Under the pieces are notes generated by a model, which saw only the letters and a program-made list of their open reading frames with translations, did not search any database and was not told the DNA's origin. A DNA stretch of 64,000 nucleotides from Lottia gigantea (Eukaryota; Mollusca; Gastropoda; Lottiidae): the NCBI RefSeq assembly GCF_000327385.1, contig NW_008709614.1, forward strand, positions 976,814-1,040,813. Direction: 5' to 3'. The position numbers were made by a program, and so were the translations under genes. Each line of letters begins with the position of its first letter. The first letter of the stretch is position 1. Positions 24,621-34,191 of this stretch are shown one piece after another.

Positions 24621-25582
24621 TTATAAGTTTTCCTCGGAAATTAAAAAATATTGAATGATAATCATTCTCTGAATTAAAAATATTATTGGGGTAAATAGTA
24701 TAATTTGGAACAGAATATACTCTAATATTTGCTGTAAATCCATATTTTTTAAATTCATAGTCTTTTGATTTATCAGTATTATCAGTAATAGAAGGATCAT
24801 CAAAACCTCTTAATGGAAGATTGAAATAATATGATTCTTTCTTGAGAAACCTTTTTTTCTAATGCGACTATATTTTTGTCCTGTTTTAAAACTAGGTTAT
24901 TAATAGTGGTAATCTGTTGTTGAATAACACTATCATCAATATTTTGTATTTGTTGATGAATATAGGTTTTGATTTCGCTATCATCTATGTTTTGTATTAG
25001 TTGTTGAATATAGGTTTTGATTTCGCTATCATCTATGTTTTGTATTTGTTGTTTAATATTTGTTAGTTCTTTTTGTAATTCACTGTTAAGTTTAGTTTCC
25101 AGAGCATTTAATTCCTGTTGAAACGTATCTTCATTTTCATCTGGAATGTTATCTATCAATTGTTGAATGTCTAATTTTTGTTTTGCAATCTTAGATATTA
25201 ATGAAATTAAATTTTGTAACTCAGTTTTATTCGCTACGTTGACCAATTCTTTTTGAATAAAACTTATTACTCTTTTTACCTCTTGTTGTAGTTTAGTATC
25301 ATTAATAAAATTTTTATTATTTAGTTGACGTTTGAAGAATCTTTTCACATTACTTATTTTATCTTCTAAATGGTTTTTATTTACTTCAATTGAATTTATT
25401 TGTTCCCGTAAATATTTCTTGTGAACGGCGTCATTATCGTTTTCCGGAGACTTTAAATTAGTTATGCTAAAATTGTTCATATCTAAATCACCTTGAAGAG
25501 TGTCTCCAATTTGATCCACAAAGTAAGGTTTCGCTTTATTTATCCAAGTTTTTAAGTTTCTAAAGATAAAGAACCTAATCAA
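24621..25582 (-). pseudogene. Polinton B fibre-like protein with coiled coil and internal repeats (fossil)
   Basis: The 260-residue open part contains DTLQGDLDMNNFSITNLKSP followed by NDAVHKKYL, a shaft/neck pattern known from phage and virus tail-fibre proteins (G-D-L-M-N-I-L-P-A-V-K-Y). After it comes a long Gln/Lys/Asn-rich coiled coil with tandem copies of a 14-residue unit, IQNIDDSEIKTYIQ. A likely trimeric attachment fibre. A third, nearly identical copy of the repeat region lies at 39704..40290. Broken towards its C-terminal side. Confidence 0.6.
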
Positions 25583-25598
25583 AATTTATTCGCCATTT

Positions 25599-26120
25599 TT
25601 ATTGAGTTAAATTTATTACAATTTCTTCGAATTGTTTTCCTAAACTCAACTGATATAAAACCCAAATTGAAAGCTGACCACAAAACTTTTGTCCCGGTAA
25701 TTGAAATTGAAAGGAAGAACATTTAATTGGTTTATTAGTCAATTGGATTATCTCTTCAGTGGGTTCTAATCCATAAGAATCGAAGAAATATAAGTCAGAG
25801 TCTTTGTACAAAGCAGAATGATGAACTCCTTTTTGATCGGAAGTATGTATTTTTGTTATCCGTTAAATTTACCTTTTTTATATTTCAGATCATTTATTTC
25901 ATCTCTCATACAATAATAAAACGGTGATATGTTTAACTCTTTCGCCCATCTCATAAGTTGAAAGTTTGTGGTTGTATCACTTCCATATTTATCGAGAAAT
26001 TCATTCAATTTTAAAAGTCGGTTTTTTTTAAATATATACGTAGTTTGTGTTTGAAAAAAATTGTATTACATTCTGATAAAACACATTCAATAATATTTTG
26101 AACATAAATTTAAATTTAAG
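25599..26120 (-). pseudogene. Polinton B adenovirus-type cysteine protease region (fossil)
   Basis: The open part (25599..25811) reads DLYFFDSYGLEP, then SSFQFQLPGQKFCGQLSIWV. The F-D-S-G-P strand and the Q-x-x-x-CG-x-x-x-W-L pattern around the cysteine are those of the adenain (C5) family, the virion maturation protease found in most Polintons. Broken. Confidence 0.65.
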
Positions 26121-26179
26121 AAAGCGAAAATGCTTGAATACAGCTCTTAATCTTCTATCAAATTCTTCATCATTCATTT

Positions 26180-26656
26180 TTAAAAGTCGGTTTTTTGAAG
26201 TTCATTTTGATAAAACCTTCCTATGATTTGTTCTTTGTCTTGATCGATTAATTCATATGTCGGAGGTGATGTGCTGTTTACTTTATCAACGATGAATATT
26301 TCGTTTGTCCAGTATCCAACGTAACCTTTTTCGAATTTGCTTTTATATTTGAAAATACGAACTCGATCTCCGACTTTAAATTTGGGTTTGATATTTAAAT
26401 TCTTTATTTCATTTTCGTAGTTATGTTGCGCGTTAATTGACTTTATAATATTTGGATTACTCGGGGCTGAATGAATTTTGTTATTGTATTCATCTACAAC
26501 CTCTGGTAATTTTTTAAGCCATTTTTGAGATTTCAATTCCGTGAATTTTTTGAATAATTTATTTTTTAGAGTCCTGTTAAATCTTTCTATTACTACAGCT
26601 TTACCTTCGTTATGCGTGCTGTAAATTTCAATTTCTAAATTCTTTGTGAATTTCAT
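26180..26656 (-). pseudogene. Polinton B retroviral-type integrase region (fossil)
   Basis: Contains AVVIERFNRTLKNKL (the segment around the last catalytic acidic residue of rve integrases), EVVDEYNNKIHSAP, and a C-terminal chromodomain/SH3-like part (KFKVGDRVRIFKYK then KVNSTSPPTYEL). In Polintons this enzyme inserts the element and makes the 6-bp target duplication seen here. Broken. Confidence 0.7.
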
Positions 26657-26672
26657 CCGCTAATCCCATACC

Positions 26673-27050
26673 TTATTTCATCTTCGCTTTTAACAGTTTA
26701 ATGATTAATGCTCTTTGCATTCTCTCTTTGAAAGTTGGATTTGGAATATTTTCAAGTTCGATTATCATTTGTCTGTCTGCTTCGTGTCTGAAGTTTATGT
26801 CTTTGTTTCTGTATAAAATATCGTGTTTAAGCGCGGCGGCGTCAACTCTATTGACTCGTTCTTCCCCTGGTTTGGGTTTATCGTTTTCGTCTAATCGCAG
26901 ATCTAACCTAGTACCTGGACCGGTATAATTATGACCGGGAAGATGTTTTTCTCCGGGATATTTCGCCCATGGAAATCCAGGAAGAGAACCCAATGATTTT
27001 TGTATATCTCCTGAACCGAAATAAGTTTTTGGAGCGTGAGCGACTATCAT
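26673..27050 (-). pseudogene. Polinton B phospholipase A2-domain protein (fossil element)
   Basis: 125 residues with HLPGHNYTGPGTRLDLR (a calcium-loop-like YTGPG) and RVDAAALKHDILY (the catalytic HD pair in its usual D-x-A-A-x-x-H-D-x-x-Y setting). This is the parvovirus VP1-type phospholipase A2 fold, also reported in Polinton/adintovirus-like elements, where it is thought to help particles leave endosomes. It lies on the minus strand next to the integrase region. Confidence 0.65.
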
Positions 27051-27158
27051 TTTTATCCTATAACTTTAAAACCTTTTCCTTTCCTTTCTTCTAATCTCCT
27101 GTTTCGAAGTTCTCTTTCTGTAATTCTTTCAACTCGTTAGATTGTTTCACCGCGTCGC

Positions 27159-27341
27159 TTATACTCTTTCCCGCTTGCACGATTGAGCCGACGGCTTTCG
27201 CTCCGGTTGAAATGAATTGTTTGAAACAAAGCTAGCTACTTTTGGAATTATTTTTGAACCTAGAGAAAATATTGATGAAAAGATACCGTCGCCCGAATAA
27301 TCTTCGAATTTGTGTTGTTCGTGTTTTAGAATTAAACTCAT
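27159..27341 (-). pseudogene. Polinton B short unrecognised gene near the right end (fossil)
   Basis: Begins MSLILKHEQHKFEDYSGDGI with a Gly/Ser segment and a hydrophobic stretch (IFSLGSKIIPKVASFV). A short, terminal minus-strand gene just inside the right inverted repeat. No family was recognised. Confidence 0.3.
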
Positions 27342-27374
27342 CCTATTTTTAAATGAGTTAATTTAACGAAGAAA

Positions 27375-27742
27375 TTGTTTTTTCCAAAAACAAGAGTTAT
27401 CTCCCTTTTCTAGAAGTTTCGAAACTAAAAATAACATTATTTAAAACGAGACTATTAAAAACCGGATGTTAAGCGAAACAAGGATGATATTTTATATAAG
27501 GGTATTTTTAATATGCTTTTTTTGATGGAATGTAGGAAATTGATTGAAGGTGTTTTTTAATGTAAAAATTTATGAAATGTAGGATGTTTTATGAAATGTA
27601 GGATGTTTTGCTGTAAGAATTTATGAAATGTAGGGAATTTAGGTCTTTTTTTTTTGGGAGCTCATAGATTGGTCGCATTTTTCCCATGAAATGAAATGGA
27701 ATGGGGGATAAATGCGACCAATCTATGAGCTCATATACTACT
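27375..27742 (-). repeat. Polinton B right terminal inverted repeat
   Basis: Reverse complement of the left repeat (16694..16998) with scattered differences and an additional block of about 65 bp in the middle. Ends CTCATATACTACT, followed directly by the TCAAAT target duplication. The outer part again forms a hairpin with GCGACCAATCTATGAGCTC. Confidence 0.85.
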
Positions 27743-27748
27743 TCAAAT
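27743..27748. repeat. Target site duplication, right copy (TCAAAT)
   Basis: Second copy of the hexamer at 16688..16693. What follows, AACTTCTAAAAACTTTC, is the direct continuation of Polinton A's polymerase gene. Confidence 0.85.
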
Positions 27749-29542
27749 AACTTCTAAAAACTTTCTTTTGTTTATCATCATCCTTTGGAATAACTACTCC
27801 ATTTGTGAAACTTTTTTCCCATTTTTTCTTAAATTCATTTGATATATCATGTCCACTAGCCAACCGAATGTAATCGTCTACAGTTATCTTATCATTAGAA
27901 TAACCTTTAAACCTTTATTTTTTTACTGTGAGATAATACGAATGACCCCAAATGACTAGGTGTTAGTCGTGTAGTAGATTTAGTTTCAGATATTTCTTTT
28001 TCTTCTTCTTCTATCTCNNNNNNNNNNNNNNNNNNNNNNNNNNNNNNNNNNNNNNNNNNNNNNNNNNTCTCGTTTATATTTATTTCTTAGAATTAAATGA
28101 TATTCTCTATAGGGAGGAGTTCTAAAGTTTTCTTCGTATACTATACCATCTAATATTCTAATAATTCGTCCTCCAGATTTTACTATTTCTTGAATATCGA
28201 CCGATGTTAAAACGTCATAACAGAAACCATTTCTGAATCCGATTTTAGTGCCAGTTTCCTTTTTTCCTTCTTTGTTCGTAAAACTGATTTTATCTTTAGC
28301 TGGTATCGGTTGGAAGAACATGTTTGTGAGATACTCAAACCAGACTTTTAAAATAGCAGTTTTTGGTCTAAATTTTTGTTCATTGAAGAGTCTTTCAATT
28401 GTTTTTTCTTCTTCTGGTAAAAATGGTCTACAAAATTCTGATCTCGGATATTCACACTCTAAATCCGACATTGCTGAAGCGTATAAACCGTTAGAATCAA
28501 ATGCCATTAGTTTAGTACTTTTTAAGTTTTGAATTAATCTCTGTTTTATCTTTATTACTTTTACAATATTCTTTAAATAATTCAATTATTTTAATGTTTT
28601 CGAGTTCTGTATATTCCTTTAATACATTACAAATTTCATCCATTTTGTTAGTTTCAAATGATTTTCGATTTGCCGAAACTCTTCCTCCTTTGTTTTTGTT
28701 TTTCATTATATTTTATCAAGCATGCTCCAAGACATAGGGTGTCTCGTTTAGCGTAAAGTTCCTATTCGTGTCTTAAAGATTCCCAGTTATCTTTGGTATA
28801 TTTTGCAATGTCTACATCCACGATCTTTCTCAATTTCCTTGGTAGATTAGATGAATTTCCCCATGCCGCTAAACTAGGAACTAGGAACATGTGAAATTAT
28901 TATGTTGTAAATAATTAGAGTTACCCGCTATCTTTTTCTGTCTTTTCCATTATTTCTGTAAATCTAGATAGAATGCCTCTGGGTGTTATTAGTGGGCAGT
29001 GCGTTAGTTTTTTTACGTTTTTAATCATGATCCAGTTATCAAAACCACTACCGTTATGAGAAATCAATATTAATCTCTTTCTATCATATTGACCTAAATA
29101 TTTCATCATTTGATCTATACAATCTGTACCTACAAATATTTCTACTATATTCATTAGTGTATCATAAAATTCTTCTGGAACATTATCAGTAGTATTTAGA
29201 TTTGGAAAGATACTTTTTATAATCTCTAACTTTTTTCTTAGTTTTTATAAATTAATTAACGTACAGGAATAAGGAATTGCTTTATGCGTTTCACTTTCTG
29301 AATATGTTTCACAATCCCAAGCGAATAAAGTATCATCACTCATATTTGAAAATACGTTTAGTTTTAAAGGTGATACTAGTGTTACGGCATTATCATCTCT
29401 ACATGTTTTCCATACCTGTTCATAATTATCTTCTATTTCTTTAATACCTCTTATCTTTCAAAAAATACAATAATTCATTAAGATATGTCTGCTTTCGAGT
29501 TCCATTTTTAAGGTAATCAAATTAAGTGAACTTCTGATAAAG
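27749..29542 (-). mobile_element. Polinton A, right part (polymerase gene); fossil
   Basis: Continues the minus-strand polymerase B of Polinton A after the inserted Polinton B. Motif-bearing pieces: DSNGLYASAM near 28490 (motif A region), FFQPIPAKDKI near 28310, and LISHNGSGFDNWI near 29060 (exonuclease-like). A remnant of the small membrane-protein gene follows up to about 29542, where similarity to Polinton B stops and the Crypton-like gene begins. A 50-N assembly gap lies inside (28018..28067). Broken; no right terminal repeat of A was seen. Confidence 0.75.
28018..28067. other. Assembly gap (50 N)
   Basis: Fifty N within the polymerase region of Polinton A. Fixed length suggests a placeholder gap of unknown true size, most likely caused by collapse between similar Polinton copies. 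Confidence 0.95.
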
Positions 29543-31000
29543 TAAAAGATGGATAATTTTTATCTAAATTAGCATTCGATTTATGTCCCGTCTTTTCTGC
29601 AATAAGTTGTTCGTCAACGCCCGCTGCATATAGTCGAGTTGCTGCAGTTGCACGTAAATAATGATTCGTGAAATGACCTTTTAATCCTGCACTTTCACAC
29701 AACTTTTGAACAGTTTTCTGCACCAAATGAATCCCAACAGGTGCATCGCAGTACCAAACTTCTGCAGAGTAGTTGTTTCGTGGCCTCAAATAGAACGCGT
29801 CACTTTACCATTTTTAGGCCTGGAAAAAATGAAATGAACAAAAAAGTAATATAAACGTATATAGATTTATAATCTAATAAATGACATATCTAGCGATTTC
29901 TCAGTTGCCGCGAGTAGAGTCAATATACAAAATTATTTTAAAATGCAGCTTGCAGATTACAGTCGACTGATTATTTGGCATTTTTCAAAACAAAACATTA
30001 AGTTTTCCTGTAGATCTTAAAGAACGTTGAACATAATGTTCATTATTTACGATATTGCGTGTTTTCAAAATTACTGTAATTATTGGCATAATTATATTTG
30101 GTATTGGTGATTTGGTTCCCATCTAGTATTCAGTGAGCATATCGCATTCACAATTGGAGTTAACAGTTTATAATTAACTTACCTCAAGCTCATATATTTT
30201 TCATACATTTTCACTGGACATCTCTCAGGGTATTCTTTGTTTTCATATGCTCTGGTTATTTTCGGTGTCATTTTTCGATGTTGTAATCCTCCTTCATTTG
30301 TCTTTGAAACATCCTCGTGATAGTCTAAATATTTAAGGTCCTGATTATCTAGTTTGACTGTCAGTTGAGACAATGCACCCGTACGAAGATTACGATGTTC
30401 CTGCCCAGCTCTTAAGGCAAAATGGAGACCGAGTTGAAAGACTAGGGTATCCAATAGTTGTTGTGGACTGTTGCTTCCAAGAATCCCATTATTCCACATC
30501 ATGTTTTCGTGTTTCTCATTTATAATATCGACCTGTCGCCTCTGTACACATTTTCCCTGACGGTTCAAATCTTTCATTTTTGCATACAAAACAACCTTCA
30601 TTCCACGAAAATCACCATCATCCATCATAGAAAGAAAACGACCATTCTGTCGCATATAATACTGGATCGAAATAATGATTTCATACAATGTATTTGGTTT
30701 ATAATCATCACCTTTTTCATTTTTGATTTCTGCTATAAAATATCCAAGTAACATATTAAGATGTTCATTTGATAGGTTAAGGATGTCACAATGCTCCACA
30801 TTTAGTCCATCTCTGTGAGCTCTCCATTTTTGAAAAAGATTCACCGCTCACTTTGATTTACTTTGATTTACTTTCAGTTTTCTTAGATAAGCCATCTTTC
30901 ACTAAATTATTCAAATCGTTCTGATTCAACGGTGTTCCAAATCTCATGTCAGCTTTCTCATCTTGAACCGGCAGTTCATCTTCACTTGTAATATCAGAAA
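29517..31000 (-). pseudogene. Crypton-like tyrosine recombinase (spliced, broken)
   Basis: A eukaryotic tyrosine recombinase of the Crypton / DUF3504 kind. The upstream block (31000..30845) encodes FGTPLNQNDLNNLVKDGL. The second block (30844..30183) holds NLFQKWRAHRDGL and FALRAGQEHRNLR (first catalytic Arg). The donor GAG|GTAAGT at 30182 and an acceptor near 29820 imply an intron. The last exon has TNHYLRATAATRLYAAGV (the H-x-x-R box) and EKTGHKS (the following His); no Tyr-containing end is obvious. A 10-bp direct duplication near 30855..30875 shifts the frame, and a TGA stands where relatives have Trp before AVNLF. The last few codons and the stop read into Polinton A sequence. Alternative: a host gene domesticated from Crypton. 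Confidence 0.65.
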
Positions 31001-31035
31001 ATAGATCACTTTTTAATTGAAAATTTGAGTCAGGG

Positions 31036-32774
31036 CTACCTCATACGTCAGTACGTCAGTGAGTTCGTCACTCCGTCAATGAGTTTGCCACTCCGTCAAT
31101 GAGTTCGTCACTACGTCAGTGAGTTCGCCACTCCGTCACTGGAGTCCATCAATACGTCGATGCTACCTTGCAATATTATAACCTTTTTTTCTTAAACAAA
31201 AAACAACATTTGACGGAGTATTTAAATCAAATCGTCTATAGAACATGTCAAAAACTCAAAAAGAATTTCGTACAAATTGGGGAATATCTAATTTCCATCA
31301 GTAAACGAAAATAGGATAGAAGCTAATGACTTCGATTTTCTTGTTTTTAAAGCATCGTAATTCGTTTCTATTATTGTATGAACCTATATCAACATTCTTG
31401 CAGGATATCGATCTCAATTTGCTTATGGGTCGTGCAAGTGAAATATCTTGTATACAAATAGGCCAGAATTTTAACAGTTCTTGGTATTTTTACGTATAAT
31501 TTTGTGTACATCTTTTAATATGATTTTTTTATGAACGATTTTTTAGTTAATTGATTTTGATCTATCCAAAATAAACGAATTTGGCATGTGAATACGATCG
31601 AGACTGCAGTTGTAACCTGATCTTGATGGACTTTGGCATGTTATGTATATTGTTGAGAAATTTTTGCGATTTTTCTTCGAAATGGACTGGTGATCACTAT
31701 AGAAAAAATTTCTTCTGCTTTTGTCGAAATTTGGAATGCTATATTGGAAATAACTTCGATCTTCAATTTATGTTCAATTAACGGTATTTTTAGTTATTGA
31801 CCTTTGTTTGGCAAAAACAGCGTCAAAGTTTTCCTGGGAACACAGTTATCTCTTCCACCCATTATTGTTTTGACATTAATTTGGTTATAATTTAGTTACC
31901 GTAATTATTTACATCTGGTTATTATTTAAGATTTTGTAAACTTTTTATGATTATCAGGGACACTGATTTGCACCATTCTAATTTTTACTAAAACGAAGGG
32001 AGAGGGGGCGTTTTATTACTTCACCATCAGAAAGTTTCTTATGAATTATTTTCAGTTTTTGCGATGGTTTAAAGGGAATTACATGAACCTCAGACGTCCT
32101 ATTGAAAATTGGAATGGTGAAAATTGATCCTTTCATTGTTCCCAATGCATATGTGAAGTTAAAAAAAACCTTTGGACAATCTCTTTAATATGGAACAAAT
32201 GATGTAAAAAATTTGTAGTCATAATTATATTGCATTTTTAATGAAAAAAGACGTTAAACTCCAACACTTGAATTGTTGCTTCTGAATTTGTTAGACAATA
32301 TTTACATTATGCATTTGTAAGTTACAAACCATATTGAAATGTGCTGTGATCAATGGAGATATTATATTATTTTTTATTATACTTTCACTATACCAAAATC
32401 GCGAGAGATTTTTTCACCGCTTTCCTAGATTCCTTGATCATTTTCTTTTTTTTTTTTTCAATCTGTCGTTAGTCCGTCAATCATTGCAGTGACATAGTGG
32501 CGAATTCATTGGCATAGTGGTGAACTCATTGACGGAGTGGTGAACTCATATATGTTGTTAAGTATGAAGCAATCCAGGACTGAATACCTAATTTATTGGC
32601 ATTCAGTTTTAGCATTCCTTTAGGTTGAATTGAAAGCCCCGGACTTTATTGATATCTGTCATTGGAGCCATTGAATACCTCTTCCGTCTTTCTGCTAAGG
32701 ATTCCACCACCCCATCAAACGGCCCGTCACTCCGTATGACGTAGTGGCGAACTCACTGACGTATGAGGAAGCCC
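31036..32774. mobile_element. Element bounded by inverted minisatellite arrays (unrecognised)
   Basis: Left end: GGGCTACCTCATACGTCAG followed by a run of 20-bp units of the type GAGTTCGTCACTCCGTCAAT (31036..31150). Right end: the same in reverse (units at 32455..32560 and 32700..32760, then CTGACGTATGAGGAAGCCCT at 32755..32774). The interior of about 1.3 kb has no convincing gene but holds a MITE-like copy at 31957..32150. This looks like a DNA transposon with repetitive subterminal inverted arrays. Confidence 0.45.
31957..32150. mobile_element. MITE-like element (GGGACACTGA family), diverged copy
   Basis: Starts GGGACACTGATTTGCACCA and ends with the inverse pattern (CCTATTGAAAATTGG, then AATGGTGAAAATTGATCC). 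The same end sequences, better kept, occur at 43848..44085. No coding capacity. Confidence 0.5.
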
Positions 32775-33490
32775 TAGACAAGGGAAAGCATTTCATCAGT
32801 CATTCGTCGATGCTACCTTACAAAATTACGGGGCTCTTTCATGGCAATGAATGACGGAGCTACCGATTCAGTGACGGAGTGACGGATGAATTAGGCGTGT
32901 ATGCACAAGGGCTACCTCATACGTCAGTGAGTTCGGCACTCCGTCAGTGAGTTCGTCACTCCGCCAATGAATTCGCCACTCCGTCGATGAGTTCACCACT
33001 CCGTCAATGAGTTCGCCACTACGTCATTGAGTTCGCCACTCCGTCACTTGGATGATTGACGGACTGACGCCTATGACGGATTAAGCCAATGGCAATGAAT
33101 GACGGAGCTACCGATTCATTGACGGAGTGACGGATGAATAAGGCGTGTATGTTTAAGGGCTACCTCATACGTCAGTACGTCAGTGAGTTCGTCACTCCGT
33201 CAATGAGTTCGTCACTCCGTCAATGAGTTCGTCACTCCGTCAATGAGTTCGCCACTCCGTCAATGAGTTCGCCACTCCGTCACTTGGATGATTGACGGAC
33301 TGACGGGAATGATGGATCCATTGACACCAATGCCGGAGCGACACACGAAGAAGCGCCCTACATAGAGCCCTGTAATTTTGTAAGGTAGCATCGACGAATG
33401 ACGGATGAAATGTTTTCCCCTGTCTAGGGCTACCTCATACGTCACTCCGTCAGTGAGTTCGTCACTCCGTCAATGAGTTTGTCACTCCGA
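32755..33490. repeat. Compound 20-bp minisatellite with inverted blocks
   Basis: Arrays of units such as GAGTTCGCCACTCCGTCAAT at 32905..33055, 33155..33300 and 33425..33490, each introduced by GGGCTACCTCATACGTCA. Between them 32755..32850 (CATTCGTCGATGCTACCTTA, then AAAATTACGGGGCTC) is repeated in inverse orientation at 33360..33445. Same building blocks as the element at 31036..32774, so several partial copies sit head to tail and head to head. Confidence 0.6.
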
Positions 33491-33747
33491 AGTGACGGGA
33501 AAATTTGGCTGAGCACTAAACGTTGTTTGGGTTAAAAACACATCCTCTCCACTTGAAGACATGGTGCTTGACTAATCAATGAATGATAATCATTTGATTT
33601 ATTTGTTAATGATAAAATCTACTCAACTTCATGAGTTGTGTTATAAAATTAACTCACTAGTGACTGTCCATTATTATAATAATGGGTGGGTATGGTTTAA
33701 GTCCGAGAGAAGCCGAAAACTATACATTCTGTGGGAGAATAGATCAA
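33491..33747. other. Unique spacer before the BEL element
   Basis: AT-rich, no gene. It includes a short palindromic tract near 33672 (ATTATTATAATAAT). Ends AGATCA before the 5' LTR. Confidence 0.4.
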
Positions 33748-34191
33748 TGTAGCTGCTGTAGTATCCACCGATTCGAAGTCAACATTCACAGTGTGAATAC
33801 GTGATTTTATTGCGATATCGAAGTATACATATTCGATTATTCCGTTTCCGGTTTTGATATTTTTCTTTAGTGCGCCAAAAGATTTGTTTGGGCTGCGAAA
33901 TTTGAGTAATTACAAAGGCTCATGGAGGTATCATTAGTTTATTAATTGTATATCTGTTTCGTTTTCGGTGTAACTTTGTGTATTCATTCGATAAGCTTAT
34001 TCAAAATGATTATTTTGTATTTTTCAGTTTTCACGGCTTATTCGGCTTATTCGTCCATAATAGTGTATAGCTTAGATTGGTTTATTGGAAGCCAGTATAT
34101 TTATTGAAGTTTAGTCAAGATAGATATGAATGTTATATTGTTTGAGTAAATGCGATGCGTCCTTTTTATACTTTTATAATAAACTGTTACA
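33748..34191 (+). repeat. BEL/Pao 5' LTR
   Basis: Starts TGTAGCTGCTGTAG and ends about CTGTTACA, followed by TTGGTTATTTGTG, a plausible primer-binding region. It carries the 9-bp block CTTATTCGG twice, once more than the 3' LTR. Confidence 0.8.

Larger units (their letters stand above)
16694..27742. mobile_element. Polinton B, complete end to end; fossil nested in Polinton A
   Basis: An 11.05-kb Polinton/Maverick bounded by long terminal inverted repeats that start AGTAGTATATGAGCTC and flanked by TCAAAT on both sides. The plus-strand half carries capsid and packaging genes (17027..20706); the minus-strand half carries polymerase B, a membrane protein, a fibre-like protein, an adenovirus-type protease, an integrase region and a phospholipase A2 domain (27341 down to 20800). 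Both ends are present, but the gene set is broken (roughly ten breaks), and it is shorter than the usual 15-20 kb. The two terminal repeats differ at a fair number of positions, so it is not recent. It is inserted in the polymerase gene of the related Polinton A. Confidence 0.9.

Noticed and set aside
33260-33445. Open frame on the minus strand in the minisatellite
   Set aside because: It lies wholly in repeat units and has no protein-like features.
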